64,000 bases of DNA, from NCBI RefSeq assembly GCF_050717515.1, contig NZ_JBOITL010000007.1, positions 62,001 through 126,000 on the forward strand, in the 5' to 3' direction. Source of the DNA: Clostridium_AD sp050717515. Lineage in GTDB: Bacteria > Bacillota > Clostridia > Clostridiales > Clostridiaceae. Below, one piece after another: positions 43,684 through 53,059 of the stretch (position 1 is its first letter; every line of letters starts with the position of its first letter). The translations under genes were made by a program, and so were the position numbers. Under the pieces are notes generated by a model that was given only the letters and a program-made list of their open reading frames with translations, was not told the DNA's origin and searched no databases.

Positions 43684-44193
43684 CTATTCCTTACTTAATC
43701 CACTATATTCATCAATAAATTTTTTTATGTAACTTTGCTTTCTTTCCTTATTTTCGTCTCTATCGTAATAGTCTTTAACATTTTTAAAGATTGTATAAAT
43801 TCCGTCTTTGTATGTTTCTCCATATTCCGTTAATATATCTTTAAAAATCCATACATCACCATTCTTTGCATTTAAGCGTATTGAAGAATTAACGCTACCT
43901 ATGATTGATTTGTATGTCTTTATTTCATAATTTTCTGGAATCTTAATGAAGTCATATAATAACTCCTTTAAGCAACATGAATATGATGGATATTCAGCCT
44001 TATCCATATAGTGTTTTTCAAAATAAGAATGTATTTCCTCCTTATCATCTATATTAATACCAATATTGAAAACAGTATAATATTCAGCCATTTTAGTTTC
44101 AAATAATAATTTATCGACAGAATCTAATCCCACAGTCTTCTTTAAAAAATTAAAGTTATAGGTGATAGTTTCTTTATCTTGTTCTAATATCAT
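43684..44193 (-). CDS. Protein of unknown function in cassette 2
   Basis: 169 residues starting MILEQDKETITYNFNFLKKT. No family recognised. It is soluble and charged, with a C-terminal Lys-rich helix (DENKERKQSYIKKFIDEY). An upstream frame extends to 44238, but AAGGGG lies six bases before the ATG at 44193. Its GC content and codon use look like the surrounding accessory DNA. Being the single gene between inverted repeats suggests it is cargo. Confidence 0.55.
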   Translation of the reverse strand: MILEQDKETITYNFNFLKKTVGLDSVDKLLFETKMAEYYTVFNIGINIDDKEEIHSYFEKHYMDKAEYPSYSCCLKELLYDFIKIPENYEIKTYKSIIGSVNSSIRLNAKNGDVWIFKDILTEYGETYKDGIYTIFKNVKDYYDRDENKERKQSYIKKFIDEYSGLSKE

Positions 44194-44404
44194 AGTAATC
44201 CCCTTACCTTTTATTATAGCTGTTCTTACCAATATCAATCTAAAACTCTATTCACAATAAGTATGCTCTATTATTTTAACTCGCACCATAATATTCTACA
44301 AGTGTGTCCTTATTCACTTTTTATTATATAATTTTTATGGTAAATTTTCAACGAGACAGTGAGGTATTTATGGTAAATAAGGCTAATAATTACTGGATTT
44401 TCAA

Positions 44405-44440
44405 CGGTATACGACCATCAACGGATTACTGAGGTATATA
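44405..44440 (-). repeat. Right inverted repeat of cassette 2
   Basis: CATCAACGGATTACTGAGG on the plus strand; related to 43021-43053 and, inverted, to the two left ends. Confidence 0.5.
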
Positions 44441-44775
44441 ACCTTTTTTATTCAGAGATTACATCTTTGTTTCAATTATTACATTTAAAACAGACTGAGT
44501 ATAATTGTAACCTTAAAAAACGCCATGGTATTTTACCACAGCGGTTAAGATACAATTGTTGATATTTTTTATTAAAGCATAGAAGTCTTTATTTCAGTTC
44601 TTGTGATAATATAGGTTAAAATTTAATCTCATGGCAGTTGCAGAGGAAACAACTTTACTTATCGGAGCATTAACCCTTTCCTCTTTTGCCCCTAATCCTA
44701 AAATCTTTGAAGTAGACGAGACAACTACTCTTCACTTCTGTAACCAGGTAATTTACTAAGTATTTCTATTGGTAC

Positions 44776-45143
44776 TTACTGTTTTATAAGTTCCATAATA
44801 AATCTTGTTCTAAATTGCTGTGATTTTAATGGATATATATTGCCATCCTTATCTCTTATGTCCCATCTTTTCATAAAGTCACCTAATCTATTTTTAAACT
44901 CTAAACATGATTGTTTTTGCAATTGCTACAATTTTCTTTAATTTCAGATGTGCAATTACTTTTCTTTGATAAACAGTATCCTGTCTGTGTAGTCCTATTG
45001 TCCTCCATTTTAGTAGTATCGCCCATATGGTATTTCAACATACTTTCTGGATTTATATTGTTCAGACATAATTTAGCTTCACTATAAGAAAGTCCATCAT
45101 CTATCATTCCAAATCTTATTGTCCTTCTCAATGTATTCACCAC
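44776..45143 (-). pseudogene. Frameshifted remnant, possibly a tyrosine recombinase
   Basis: Two overlapping minus-strand frames look like one broken protein. The first (44901-45143, 80 codons) includes MLKYHMGDTTKMEDNRTTQ and a Cys-rich zinc-site-like CSNCKN end; the second (to 44776) reads MKRWDIRDKDGNIYPLKSQQ then FRTRFIMELIKQ, which resembles the KSHQFRHT box of Tn554-type tyrosine recombinases with the key residues changed. Assignment is tentative. The flanking stretches 44441-44775 and 45144-45231 hold only short scraps with stops. Confidence 0.35.
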
Positions 45144-45231
45144 CTATACAAAATCATATTTATAAAACAACATTTAATGTTAAAACGTATAATTTCTTTA
45201 AGTATTAATATAGTAATTTATATATTAATTT

Positions 45232-45384
45232 CTATTTTAAAAGAGGCAATATTTCGTTAATCCTTAAACCACTTTCAAACATGGCCTTAACTACTAATTC
45301 TTAGGATTTATCTTCACTTACCATTTTTTCAATAATAGTCGAGATTTCAGCAGGTACAATTTTAAAGCCTTTTTCATTTTTCAA
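45232..45384 (-). pseudogene. Small ORF interrupted by an in-frame TAA
   Basis: A TTG start behind AGGAAG gives MKNEKGFKIVPAEISTIIEK, then TAA at 45301-45303, and the same frame continues ELVVKAMFESGLRINEILPL to a second stop. About 50 codons in all. One point mutation would explain it. Family unknown. From 45385 to 45645 nothing else was seen. Confidence 0.35.
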
Positions 45385-45645
45385 TATAATCACTTCCTAT
45401 ACTTAAAATTATTATATGGCTATAATATACCACATAAGTAATAAATATGTCAAATCATGTCATATTGTCAATGAAGTGTTTTTCGTGTCGTATTTGTCAA
45501 TAAATTTATTATGAATATAAATCTTATTACAATTGCAAATACATGATTTTTGTATGATAAGATATTTGATATTAGTGAAAGGTGTTTTGAAAATTTAAAA
45601 ATATAGAGTAAATATTTGATGATATAACAATTTAAAAACATATAA

Positions 45646-46176
45646 ATCAAAAAATATATTTTTTATATGTAACCCAAAAACTTGTTTTGTAAGTCAAGAC
45701 CACTTAAATCTCGCTTTAGACACAAAATATAAACTTTTATATAATAAATCCCTTGTTAAAAAATGTATTAGAGTGATTTCAAAAACTGTAAATACGGATA
45801 AATTTTTAAATTACCTCTTAATAATGAACAATATAGAAATGATATTACTAAGGCTATACTGGCACTTAGCAGTACATATATTGAAGAATTTAGGAAGGAA
45901 TATTATAAGAGTTTGCACTGGCACAATAGATATTGTGCTGTGGATGATAAAATAATAATTGAATTAAATTTTGCACAAAGACGTAATATATTTAAGGATT
46001 CTATAGCAGATATGTGTGAGAAAATTGGAAACTCAATTGATTTAGACCCTAATGGGCCTAAGATATTTACTGAAATCCCCATGTTTCAAAATAAGAACGT
46101 AATAATAGATACAAATATAAGTACGTTTAAAGGATATATACTCTTAAACTCTACTAACCTAAATACACTATCATAA
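45646..46176 (+). pseudogene. Broken second copy of the nuclease-like gene
   Basis: The DNA and the two overlapping frames (45773-45955 and 45913-46176) match the C-terminal two thirds of the protein at 40867-41823: LYWHLAVHILKNLGRNIIR, then FAQRRNIFKDSIADMCEKIG and PKIFTEIPMFQNKN. Frameshifts separate the parts and the N-terminal half is missing. The two copies are in the same orientation and bracket both gene cassettes. Confidence 0.8.
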
Positions 46177-46308
46177 GACTAACAACTTACATATTCGTCA
46201 TAATTTATATTGCATGTAATCATTTTCTATGATTTAATTTGAAGATATGTTAAAATATAGTTTATAAGTACAAGCCATTTTTTGCATAATTTAAAGGAGA
46301 TGATAAGT

Positions 46309-46854
46309 ATGTTACAAGACGATTTAACTAAGATATACTATTTAGGGGATTATCACCCATATTGGAAGTGGGATGAAAATGGAGAAAAAACAGAAAATCC
46401 ATTACACACAAAAATACTTTATCAATTTAAACAAGGGGATGCTCATGCTATAACTCATTACTATAACCTTCTAAAAGATGAATTAGTAAATTTCAAAGGT
46501 AATAAAGATACTATTATAATTCCAATACCTTCATCTACAGCTGGAAAAGTTAGCCTCTCTTTGCTTGGTTTATCAAGTAGATTAGCTTCTTATAACAATA
46601 TAAGTTATTTGGGTGATTCTTTAAAGCGAACTATTGATATACCAAAACTTGCACAAGGTGGTGATAGGCGTAAAGAAGTACATTTTAAATCACTTATTAT
46701 AAATAATCCTCAATCAATAAAAAATAAAATAATATTATTACTTGATGATGTTACTACAACAGGCAATTCATTATTAGCAAGTAAAGAATTATTTAAAAAG
46801 TCTGGTGCAAAAGATATTATATGTTTATGTCTAACTAAAACTGTGCAACATTAG
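46309..46854 (+). CDS. ComF-like phosphoribosyltransferase
   Basis: 181 residues with a type I phosphoribosyltransferase fold. The PRPP-binding motif is LLLDDVTTTGNSLLAS (143-158), preceded by IIPIPSST (70-77), the PxPss segment of ComF-type proteins, and LKRTIDIPKLAQGGDRRKE, the flexible-loop region. It lacks the N-terminal zinc ribbon of ComF. AGGAG lies nine bases before the ATG at 46309; the frame opens earlier at 46282. First gene of a three-gene operon with a DprA-like and a HAD gene. Substrate base unknown. Confidence 0.78.
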   Translation: MLQDDLTKIYYLGDYHPYWKWDENGEKTENPLHTKILYQFKQGDAHAITHYYNLLKDELVNFKGNKDTIIIPIPSSTAGKVSLSLLGLSSRLASYNNISYLGDSLKRTIDIPKLAQGGDRRKEVHFKSLIINNPQSIKNKIILLLDDVTTTGNSLLASKELFKKSGAKDIICLCLTKTVQH

Positions 46855-47014
46855 ACATATAATATATAATACTTCTTATGTGATGTATTTTACAATTAAT
46901 TTTTTGTTTAATTTGAAAAACTTTTTCTTCATAGTGTAGTTAAAAATGAATTGAGATTCCGTATAAAAAGTTTAAAATACATCATGTATACAATACCAAA
47001 AGGAGATTTTTTAT

Positions 47015-47974
47015 ATGAATTCAAAAATTATACTTACTTTATTAAATATACCAAGAATAAGCAGAAATATAGTTAGATATATTTTTACACATACTGATTC
47101 TGTGCCTACGACCAAAAATGAGATTGTTGATTTGTTTAGTGATTTTCACCAACGAAATAAAAGGATACCAATTCCTTGTTTGGATGATATTAGCAAAGCA
47201 ATAGAAAAATCATATTCGATTATTGAGAACAGTTCAAAGCAGAATATAGGGTTTGTAAGTATGTTAGATGAAAATTTCCCTGAATCATTAAGGAATATAC
47301 CTGATTCACCTGTTTTGCTACATTATAAAGGTAATTATAACTGCTTATTGAATACAAATTCAGTTGCCATAATTGGAACACGAATTCCAACTAATCATGG
47401 TATTGGAGTTGCTGAAAAATTAGGTATGACATTCGGGAAAGATGGCTTTGTTGTAATAAGTGGATTAGCACAAGGTTGTGATGAATTTGGTCATAAGGGA
47501 TGTATCAAGTCAAATGGGCAGACTGTTGCAGTTATGGCAGGTGGTTTAGATAGTGTATATCCATCTAAAAATAAAGATTTAGCGAAGTTAATATTAGATA
47601 CAAATGGGTGCTTGATTAGTGAGTATGCAATAGGTGTGAAGCCCTTTAGAAGTTCATTTGTAGAAAGAGATAGATTGCAAAGCGGATTAAGCGTAGCTGT
47701 CATTGTTGTAGAGACTGATATAAAAGGCGGAACGTTACACACTGTTGGTGACGCATTATTACAAAATAGAATATTAGCATGTTATAAACATCCTGATAAA
47801 TATTTGAATGAGAAACAGAGCCAAGGGAATCAAATGCTAATAAGCGAAGGAAAAGCTATTCCCTTAGCTAATGAAATAGATATTCAAAATTTAAAAAACA
47901 AAATACTTGCAGGTGAATATGTAAAAAATGATATAAAGCCTGTAGAAAAATATGACCAAATAAGATTTTTTTAA
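47015..47974 (+). CDS. DprA/SLOG-fold protein
   Basis: 319 residues. The C-terminal 200 residues have the DprA Rossmann pattern: SVAIIGTRIPTNHG (116-129), ISGLAQGCDEFGH (148-160), AVMAGGLDSVYPSKN and FVERDRLQSGLS (the RNR of DprA is RDR), VIVVETDIKGGTLHT. True DprA protects single-stranded DNA in transformation; SLOG relatives are also found in conflict systems as nucleotide binders. Lack of a C-terminal winged helix and the linkage to a phosphoribosyltransferase and a HAD enzyme suggest a role other than transformation. AAGGAGA precedes the ATG. Confidence 0.8.
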   Translation: MNSKIILTLLNIPRISRNIVRYIFTHTDSVPTTKNEIVDLFSDFHQRNKRIPIPCLDDISKAIEKSYSIIENSSKQNIGFVSMLDENFPESLRNIPDSPVLLHYKGNYNCLLNTNSVAIIGTRIPTNHGIGVAEKLGMTFGKDGFVVISGLAQGCDEFGHKGCIKSNGQTVAVMAGGLDSVYPSKNKDLAKLILDTNGCLISEYAIGVKPFRSSFVERDRLQSGLSVAVIVVETDIKGGTLHTVGDALLQNRILACYKHPDKYLNEKQSQGNQMLISEGKAIPLANEIDIQNLKNKILAGEYVKNDIKPVEKYDQIRFF

Positions 47975-47990
47975 CTAAAGGAGTGTAACT

Positions 47991-48497
47991 ATGGGGGTAA
48001 TATTCGATTTAGACCAGACCCTAATTAATTCTTCACTGGCTATTAATTTAAGACGAAATAGAGATTGGCAAAGTGTATATAAATTAATACCTTCACTACT
48101 ACCATTCGAGGGCATTAATGAATTATTGTCCAAGTTAGTTAATAAAAGAATCCCAATTTGTATCGTAACATCAAGCCCATCTTCATACTGTAAGAAAGTC
48201 ATGGATTATTGGAATTGGACAAATTTTAAAACTGTTTGTTACCATGATACAAAAAATCATAAACCTTATCCTGACCCAATACTACAGGGTATAAAATTAC
48301 TTGGACTTAATCCTAATCAAATTATTTCAGTTGGTGATGAACCAAAGGACATTGTTGCTTCAAAAAAAGCTGGTGTAATTAGTGTTGCTGTAACTTGGGG
48401 AATTACAAACAAGTTTGAAATAGCGTCACAAAATCCTGATTATATTTTCGATGAAGTTAATCAATTAGATAAGTATTTAGATGAAATATATAAATAA
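47991..48497 (+). CDS. HAD-superfamily phosphatase
   Basis: 168 residues. The catalytic motif is MGVIFDLDQTLIN (D6 nucleophile, D8 acid/base), motif II is CIVTSSPS, motif III Lys is in HKPYPDP and motif IV is ISVGDEPKDIVASKKAG. A small helical cap is inserted after motif I, as in the beta-phosphoglucomutase/phosphatase branch. It begins 16 bases after the DprA-like gene behind AAAGGAGTG. Expected to remove a phosphate from a small metabolite, possibly one made by the linked phosphoribosyltransferase. Confidence 0.85.
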   Translation: MGVIFDLDQTLINSSLAINLRRNRDWQSVYKLIPSLLPFEGINELLSKLVNKRIPICIVTSSPSSYCKKVMDYWNWTNFKTVCYHDTKNHKPYPDPILQGIKLLGLNPNQIISVGDEPKDIVASKKAGVISVAVTWGITNKFEIASQNPDYIFDEVNQLDKYLDEIYK

Positions 48498-48546
48498 AGA
48501 ATTATGAGCAGGAATAACACTATTTTTATTTTAGGCTATCTTAGAC

Positions 48547-48610
48547 ATAAATAATTAACTGAGAATACCCCACTCCATATCAAATGGTGTATTCTCAGTT
48601 AATTATTTAT
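48547..48610 (+). terminator. Large terminator hairpin after the three-gene operon
   Basis: A perfect 22-bp stem (48547-48568 with 48589-48610) with a 20-base loop, followed by ATTTTTATAG, 50 bases after the HAD stop codon. Confidence 0.75.
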
Positions 48611-48720
48611 ATTTTTATAGTTATTACATTGTCTTCTATATAAACGGTGTTACTTTGATAAAATGTTATTACATTAAGTATGGTAAGTTTATCATACTTA
48701 TATTTCAGTAGTACAAATTG

Positions 48721-48943
48721 AAATTGTCCACTAACTTAAATCCATTTCGGTCATTCGCAATTCCAATTATTAAATAACTTGCGATATTACCATTATTAGC
48801 GAATGTGATAATATCTTTAGCCCACTCAGCAGTTGCTTTCACTTTATGAAGGCATTACATTCTATTTTGAAACCTATCGTTTTACATTCACCTTTGTTTA
48901 ATAGTGTTTTAACCTTCCTGTAATCCACTTCTATATTCTCCAC
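48721..48943 (-). pseudogene. Remnant of an AlbA_2 (Schlafen-like) domain protein
   Basis: Minus-strand frames VDYRKVKTLLNKGECKTIGF and, after a frameshift near 48850, KATAEWAKDIITFANNGNIA then YLIIGIANDRNGF. The pattern Glu...Phe-Lys...Ile-(Thr)-Phe-Ala-Asn-x-Gly...Ile-Gly-Ile is that of the AlbA_2 domain found in many predicted regulators. Truncated at both ends. The rest of 48611-49027 has no gene. Confidence 0.55.
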
Positions 48944-49027
48944 TTTAGTATATTTCTGCCATTGAACTAATTGTCATCAGCCCAAATTTTCATCTAACAA
49001 ACCTATACATCTCTCTTTTTATCTAAC

Positions 49028-49741
49028 TTATAAATCCATTCTCACACCATAATTTTTCAACCATTCTTTTCTTATCTCATAATCAGGAAGTACAGAAGCT
49101 ACAAGTTCCCAAAATTCCTTTGAATGGTTTTTGTGATACATATGACACATTTCATGGACTATTATGTAATCAAGTGCATTAGTTTTTGCCATTATACATC
49201 TCCAATTGAATAATAATTCATTTTTCGATGTACAGCTCCCCCATCTCTTCTTTTGCTCTTTAACCTTTATATCTGTTGGAACAATATTAAAGAACCTCTG
49301 ATAGTATTTAACCTTTAACCTTATCATCTCTTTAGCTCTGCCTCTGTACCACACTTCCATGGCTTTTCTAATATCTTCTTCATTTTTATTTGGAGCTGTA
49401 ACAATAAATTTACCTCTAAATAATTTGACCTCAGTTTTCTTTATACTTAACTCTAATTCTATTTGTAGCGAGTAGTTTCGCCCCAGATACATAAAAGATT
49501 CTCCATTAACAAATTCTCTATTAATAGGAACATAGTGCATATGTTTATAAAAATAAATTTTCTGTATAATCCAATTTGCTTTACCTTTTACCTTATCAAC
49601 TATTTTTTCCTCTGACGTTCCCATAGGAGCAGTAACTGTAATAATATTGGGTGGTTCTACTGCAATTTCCATTGTCTTTCTGTTTTTATATTCTACATTA
49701 AATGCTATATTTGTTGTTCCATACTTAAATGAAAGCTTCAT
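49028..49741 (-). CDS. YgjP-like zinc metallopeptidase (DUF45)
   Basis: 237 residues. The C-terminal half carries EQKKRWGSCTSKNELLFNWR, the family's WGSC box, and the zinc motif HEMCH (196-200) with a third His in HKNHSKEF. The N-terminal half is beta-rich. Such proteins are very often the last gene of type I restriction operons, as here (77 bases after hsdR), but their role there is unknown. GAGG lies six bases before the ATG at 49741; an ATG four codons earlier is less well placed. Confidence 0.88.
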   Translation of the reverse strand: MKLSFKYGTTNIAFNVEYKNRKTMEIAVEPPNIITVTAPMGTSEEKIVDKVKGKANWIIQKIYFYKHMHYVPINREFVNGESFMYLGRNYSLQIELELSIKKTEVKLFRGKFIVTAPNKNEEDIRKAMEVWYRGRAKEMIRLKVKYYQRFFNIVPTDIKVKEQKKRWGSCTSKNELLFNWRCIMAKTNALDYIIVHEMCHMYHKNHSKEFWELVASVLPDYEIRKEWLKNYGVRMDL

Positions 49742-49817
49742 ATAATACCTCATTTATTAGGTCTAAGGTTAGCCTATTCCTTAATCCTAACTTCATATTT
49801 TTTTTATATACTAATTT

Positions 49818-52800
49818 TTAAATGACTGAAAAATGCTTTTTAGCTAAGTTTAATAATGGTTGAACCATTTGTTTCCTTACATCGAATTTAATCTTTTTAA
49901 AATACTTTTTATTAAGTATCATAAAGATTGCTCTCTCAACATCTGATGTTTTGGAATTGTTAGTAACCCAATCCACACAATAGTTCTCCTGAATAATTTG
50001 TGACATATCCTTTGCTATTTCTTTGGATAAATCAATTATATCTTGGCTAATATATGTTTCACTTTCCTCGTGAAGCTTATTCCCTTTTTCCTCAATGACA
50101 TCACTATCTTCTAATATATACTTTTTCACCACTTCAAAAAAAGCAAATTCTTTCTCTGTTAACCCTAAGCTTTCAGACTGTGACTTTGTACCTTTTTCAA
50201 CTTCTTTTTCAATAAATTCTTCAAGCTTCTTTTTCTTCTCTATCCAGTTATTTTTAGTTTCATCAAGTATCTTTTGAAGTTTTTCTAAAAGGCTTGTGAA
50301 AAATACAGGGTTATCATCCATTTTTACACTTATTGCATGTTTTACAGCATGTTCCATAGCAGAAGCTTGGGCTTCATCAGATTTTAGGGTACTAATCTTA
50401 CTCTTAAAATCATCTTCAAATAACGTGATAGGCTCTATCCACTGGAAAACTCCAAGAGATTTTAAATGTTCCTCAATTATTTTTCTTACCTTCTCACCAC
50501 AATCGCTAATGTCTAATTCCTCTTGTGGGCTGTACTTTGCTTTTGCCCCCGCTCGTATATACACAAGCCATTTTACATCATTTATAATATCAGTCCCAAC
50601 ATGAGATGGCAGTAGTGATTCTACCGCACCTGAAAAACGCTTATATCCTATTTCAAATTCTGCTCTCTTATCCTGTGGTTCTAACACATTAATAAGTTCA
50701 TCAAGATTATTTTTATCTTTTCCCTTGAACATATTCATAATGTCTTCTCGATAGGATAGCATTTCTTTATATAATTCATTTAGTGGTTGCATAGGTTGAC
50801 CTAAGTCCTGCTTATCGAATATATCTAAAGCTTCCTCTAAATAATCTGAAACACCATAATAATCTACAACATATCCGCACTGCTTTATAATGCTATCTTT
50901 CTTAATATTTCCATCTTCCACCTTACGCATAATATCAGTTGTGCAAGTTCTATTTACTCTTGCAATAGCCTGTAACAGATTATGCTCTTTTAAGGGTCTA
51001 TCAAGATACATTACTTGCTCGATAGGTGCGTCAAAACCAGTTAGGAGCATATCTTTTACAATAATAAAACAAAGCTTGTCTTTTTCTATTGGTTGCTTGA
51101 ATCTATCTATAATACTTTCCTGCTCAGTCTTTGTTGTAAAATGTTCCTTTAGAAAAGTTTCTTCATTCAAGTTACCAGAGAAAATAACCTTACACTCTAA
51201 TTCTGCTCCCATTATCTCATTCATATGTTCTTTTATAGCATTATAATATTTAACACAAGCCACCCTGCTTACACAAACAATTTGTGCCTTGAACCCATTA
51301 GGAAAAATATTATCTCTATAATGTTTAAGTATGTCTATTGCTATATCCTTAATTCTATCATCAGCTTCAATTATTGTTTTCTTATTAGCATATTTTTGTT
51401 TTATGGCTTCTCTTTCTTCATCACTTTTCTCATTGAAGGCCTCATTAAACAAATCGTCTAAGCTATCACCTTTGATGTGAAGTTCTGACCGTCTACCCTC
51501 ATATACTATCTTAACAGTAGCTCCATCATCCACAGCTTCCTTAATACCATATTTATCTATGTATCCTCCAAAAGTTCTTGGCGTTGACTTATCATCTTTA
51601 TCAATAGGAGTGCCAGTAAATCCTATAAACGTTGCATTGGGTAATGCTGTACGCATATTTGAGGCTGTATCCTTATATTGACTACGGTGAGCTTCATCTG
51701 TAAGCACAATTACATTAGATTTTGTTGTTAAAACCTCATATGGAAGGCTAAATCTTTTCTTAACCTTCTCACCATTTTCAATAACTTCTCTTTCTTCTAT
51801 TTCACTTTCAAACTTCTGAATAGTAGTCATTATAACCTTGGACTGTGCTTTTGATAACAAATCCTTCATTACTGAAATTTTATTAGCACGTTCTGGGGTA
51901 GTTATTTTTGATAAAGTCCTTATGAACGTAGCATATATTTGCTTATCCAAATCAATTCTATCTGTCACTACCACTATAGTAGCGTCAGAAAGCTCTTTAG
52001 TTCTCTTTATCTTTCTTGCTAACATAACCATTGTTAAAGATTTTCCTGAACCCTGTGTGTGCCATACAACGCCACCTCTTGATAAACAGTCCTTTCCTTG
52101 GTTCAATCTACTAATGGCTTTATTAACCGCTCTAAACTGTTGGTATCTACATATTTTCTTTACTGTAGCTCCACTATCTGTTTCAAATAATAAAAAATTC
52201 CTCATTACATCAAGAAGATTATTTTTTTCTAACAACCCTTGAATAAATAAATTTTGCCCATTGTCCTCTAACCCTTCTACCTTATCTTTTGCAAATGGGT
52301 AAGGGTCCTTCCATTCCAAATAATGATTATATTTAGAGCTAATAGTCCCCAAATAAGCATGATACTTATTCATTATTCCTGTAAAGAAATTTGTATAAAA
52401 AAGTCTTGGATTCCCCTCTAAAATGTTATTATCTCTTTCATTCATATATCTTCTAAGTTGCTTAAAGGCTTCATTTTTACCTATATTTTCATTCTTTGTT
52501 TTTTCTAAGAATGGTGATTTACATTCTAAAACCACAACTGGTATTCCATTAACAAATATTACTATATCAGGGTATATTGATTTTCCTAAAATAGTTTTAA
52601 CTTCAAACTGGCGTGTAACTAAAAATTCATTATTATCTACATTAGTCCAATCAATAAAATGTACTGTCTGAGGCTTTTTTTGACCATTACCATATATATC
52701 TTTATCTACTGTATAGTTTAAATCTACAATTGAGTCATAAAGCTTTTCATTTATCTCTAATAAACTTGACCCTAAATTCTCTGGTCTGCTTAAATATCTA

Positions 52801-53015
52801 ATAGCCTTACTAATATTTCCTTCATCCATCCAGGGATTTAACCTTTTCAAAGCTTTCTCAAGCCTTTTTACAAGGATTACCTCCGTTAAAGAATCTCTTT
52901 CTCCTTTTTCAGGAATGAGTTCTTTACCATGGATGAAATCATATTTTAAGTTATCTGTTAAATACTTTATTGCAGGTAATTCTACCAACGTTTCTTCATT
53001 ACCAAGATAAGACAT
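49818..53015 (-). CDS. hsdR: Type I restriction enzyme R subunit (full length)
   Basis: 1065-residue motor and nuclease subunit. Domains in order: PD-(D/E)XK nuclease with D150 and ECK (E164, K166) in VVVLECKSP; RecA-like 1 with Walker A QGSGKSLTM (K325) and DEAH (440-443) in VIVLTDEAHRSQ; RecA-like 2 with LLTGFDAPIEQ (motif V) and QAIARVNRT (motif VI); then a helical domain from about residue 800 that docks on the methylase. AAGGGTGTG precedes the ATG. It translocates DNA and cuts when HsdM/HsdS recognise an unmodified site. Confidence 0.95.
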   Translation of the reverse strand: MSYLGNEETLVELPAIKYLTDNLKYDFIHGKELIPEKGERDSLTEVILVKRLEKALKRLNPWMDEGNISKAIRYLSRPENLGSSLLEINEKLYDSIVDLNYTVDKDIYGNGQKKPQTVHFIDWTNVDNNEFLVTRQFEVKTILGKSIYPDIVIFVNGIPVVVLECKSPFLEKTKNENIGKNEAFKQLRRYMNERDNNILEGNPRLFYTNFFTGIMNKYHAYLGTISSKYNHYLEWKDPYPFAKDKVEGLEDNGQNLFIQGLLEKNNLLDVMRNFLLFETDSGATVKKICRYQQFRAVNKAISRLNQGKDCLSRGGVVWHTQGSGKSLTMVMLARKIKRTKELSDATIVVVTDRIDLDKQIYATFIRTLSKITTPERANKISVMKDLLSKAQSKVIMTTIQKFESEIEEREVIENGEKVKKRFSLPYEVLTTKSNVIVLTDEAHRSQYKDTASNMRTALPNATFIGFTGTPIDKDDKSTPRTFGGYIDKYGIKEAVDDGATVKIVYEGRRSELHIKGDSLDDLFNEAFNEKSDEEREAIKQKYANKKTIIEADDRIKDIAIDILKHYRDNIFPNGFKAQIVCVSRVACVKYYNAIKEHMNEIMGAELECKVIFSGNLNEETFLKEHFTTKTEQESIIDRFKQPIEKDKLCFIIVKDMLLTGFDAPIEQVMYLDRPLKEHNLLQAIARVNRTCTTDIMRKVEDGNIKKDSIIKQCGYVVDYYGVSDYLEEALDIFDKQDLGQPMQPLNELYKEMLSYREDIMNMFKGKDKNNLDELINVLEPQDKRAEFEIGYKRFSGAVESLLPSHVGTDIINDVKWLVYIRAGAKAKYSPQEELDISDCGEKVRKIIEEHLKSLGVFQWIEPITLFEDDFKSKISTLKSDEAQASAMEHAVKHAISVKMDDNPVFFTSLLEKLQKILDETKNNWIEKKKKLEEFIEKEVEKGTKSQSESLGLTEKEFAFFEVVKKYILEDSDVIEEKGNKLHEESETYISQDIIDLSKEIAKDMSQIIQENYCVDWVTNNSKTSDVERAIFMILNKKYFKKIKFDVRKQMVQPLLNLAKKHFSVI

Positions 53016-53059
53016 GTTTTCACACCCTTTGTATACAAAATAATATGAAGCTTGAAATC

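Larger units (their letters stand above)
43441..44440. mobile_element. Candidate single-gene cassette 2 bounded by inverted repeats
   Basis: Left end TATACTGTAGATGACCGTTG at 43442 and right end at 44405-44440, which on the minus strand reads TATATACCTCAGTAATCCG, share the TCCGTTGATG/ACCGTTGATG core with each other and with cassette 1. It carries a different gene (43684-44193) in the same minus orientation. The arrangement of conserved end, variable gene and inverted end is the same as in cassette 1. Confidence 0.45.

Noticed and set aside
46200..46308. Start of the phosphoribosyltransferase at 46282
   Set aside because: The AGGAG lies between this ATG and the next in-frame ATG at 46309, so the later start is used.
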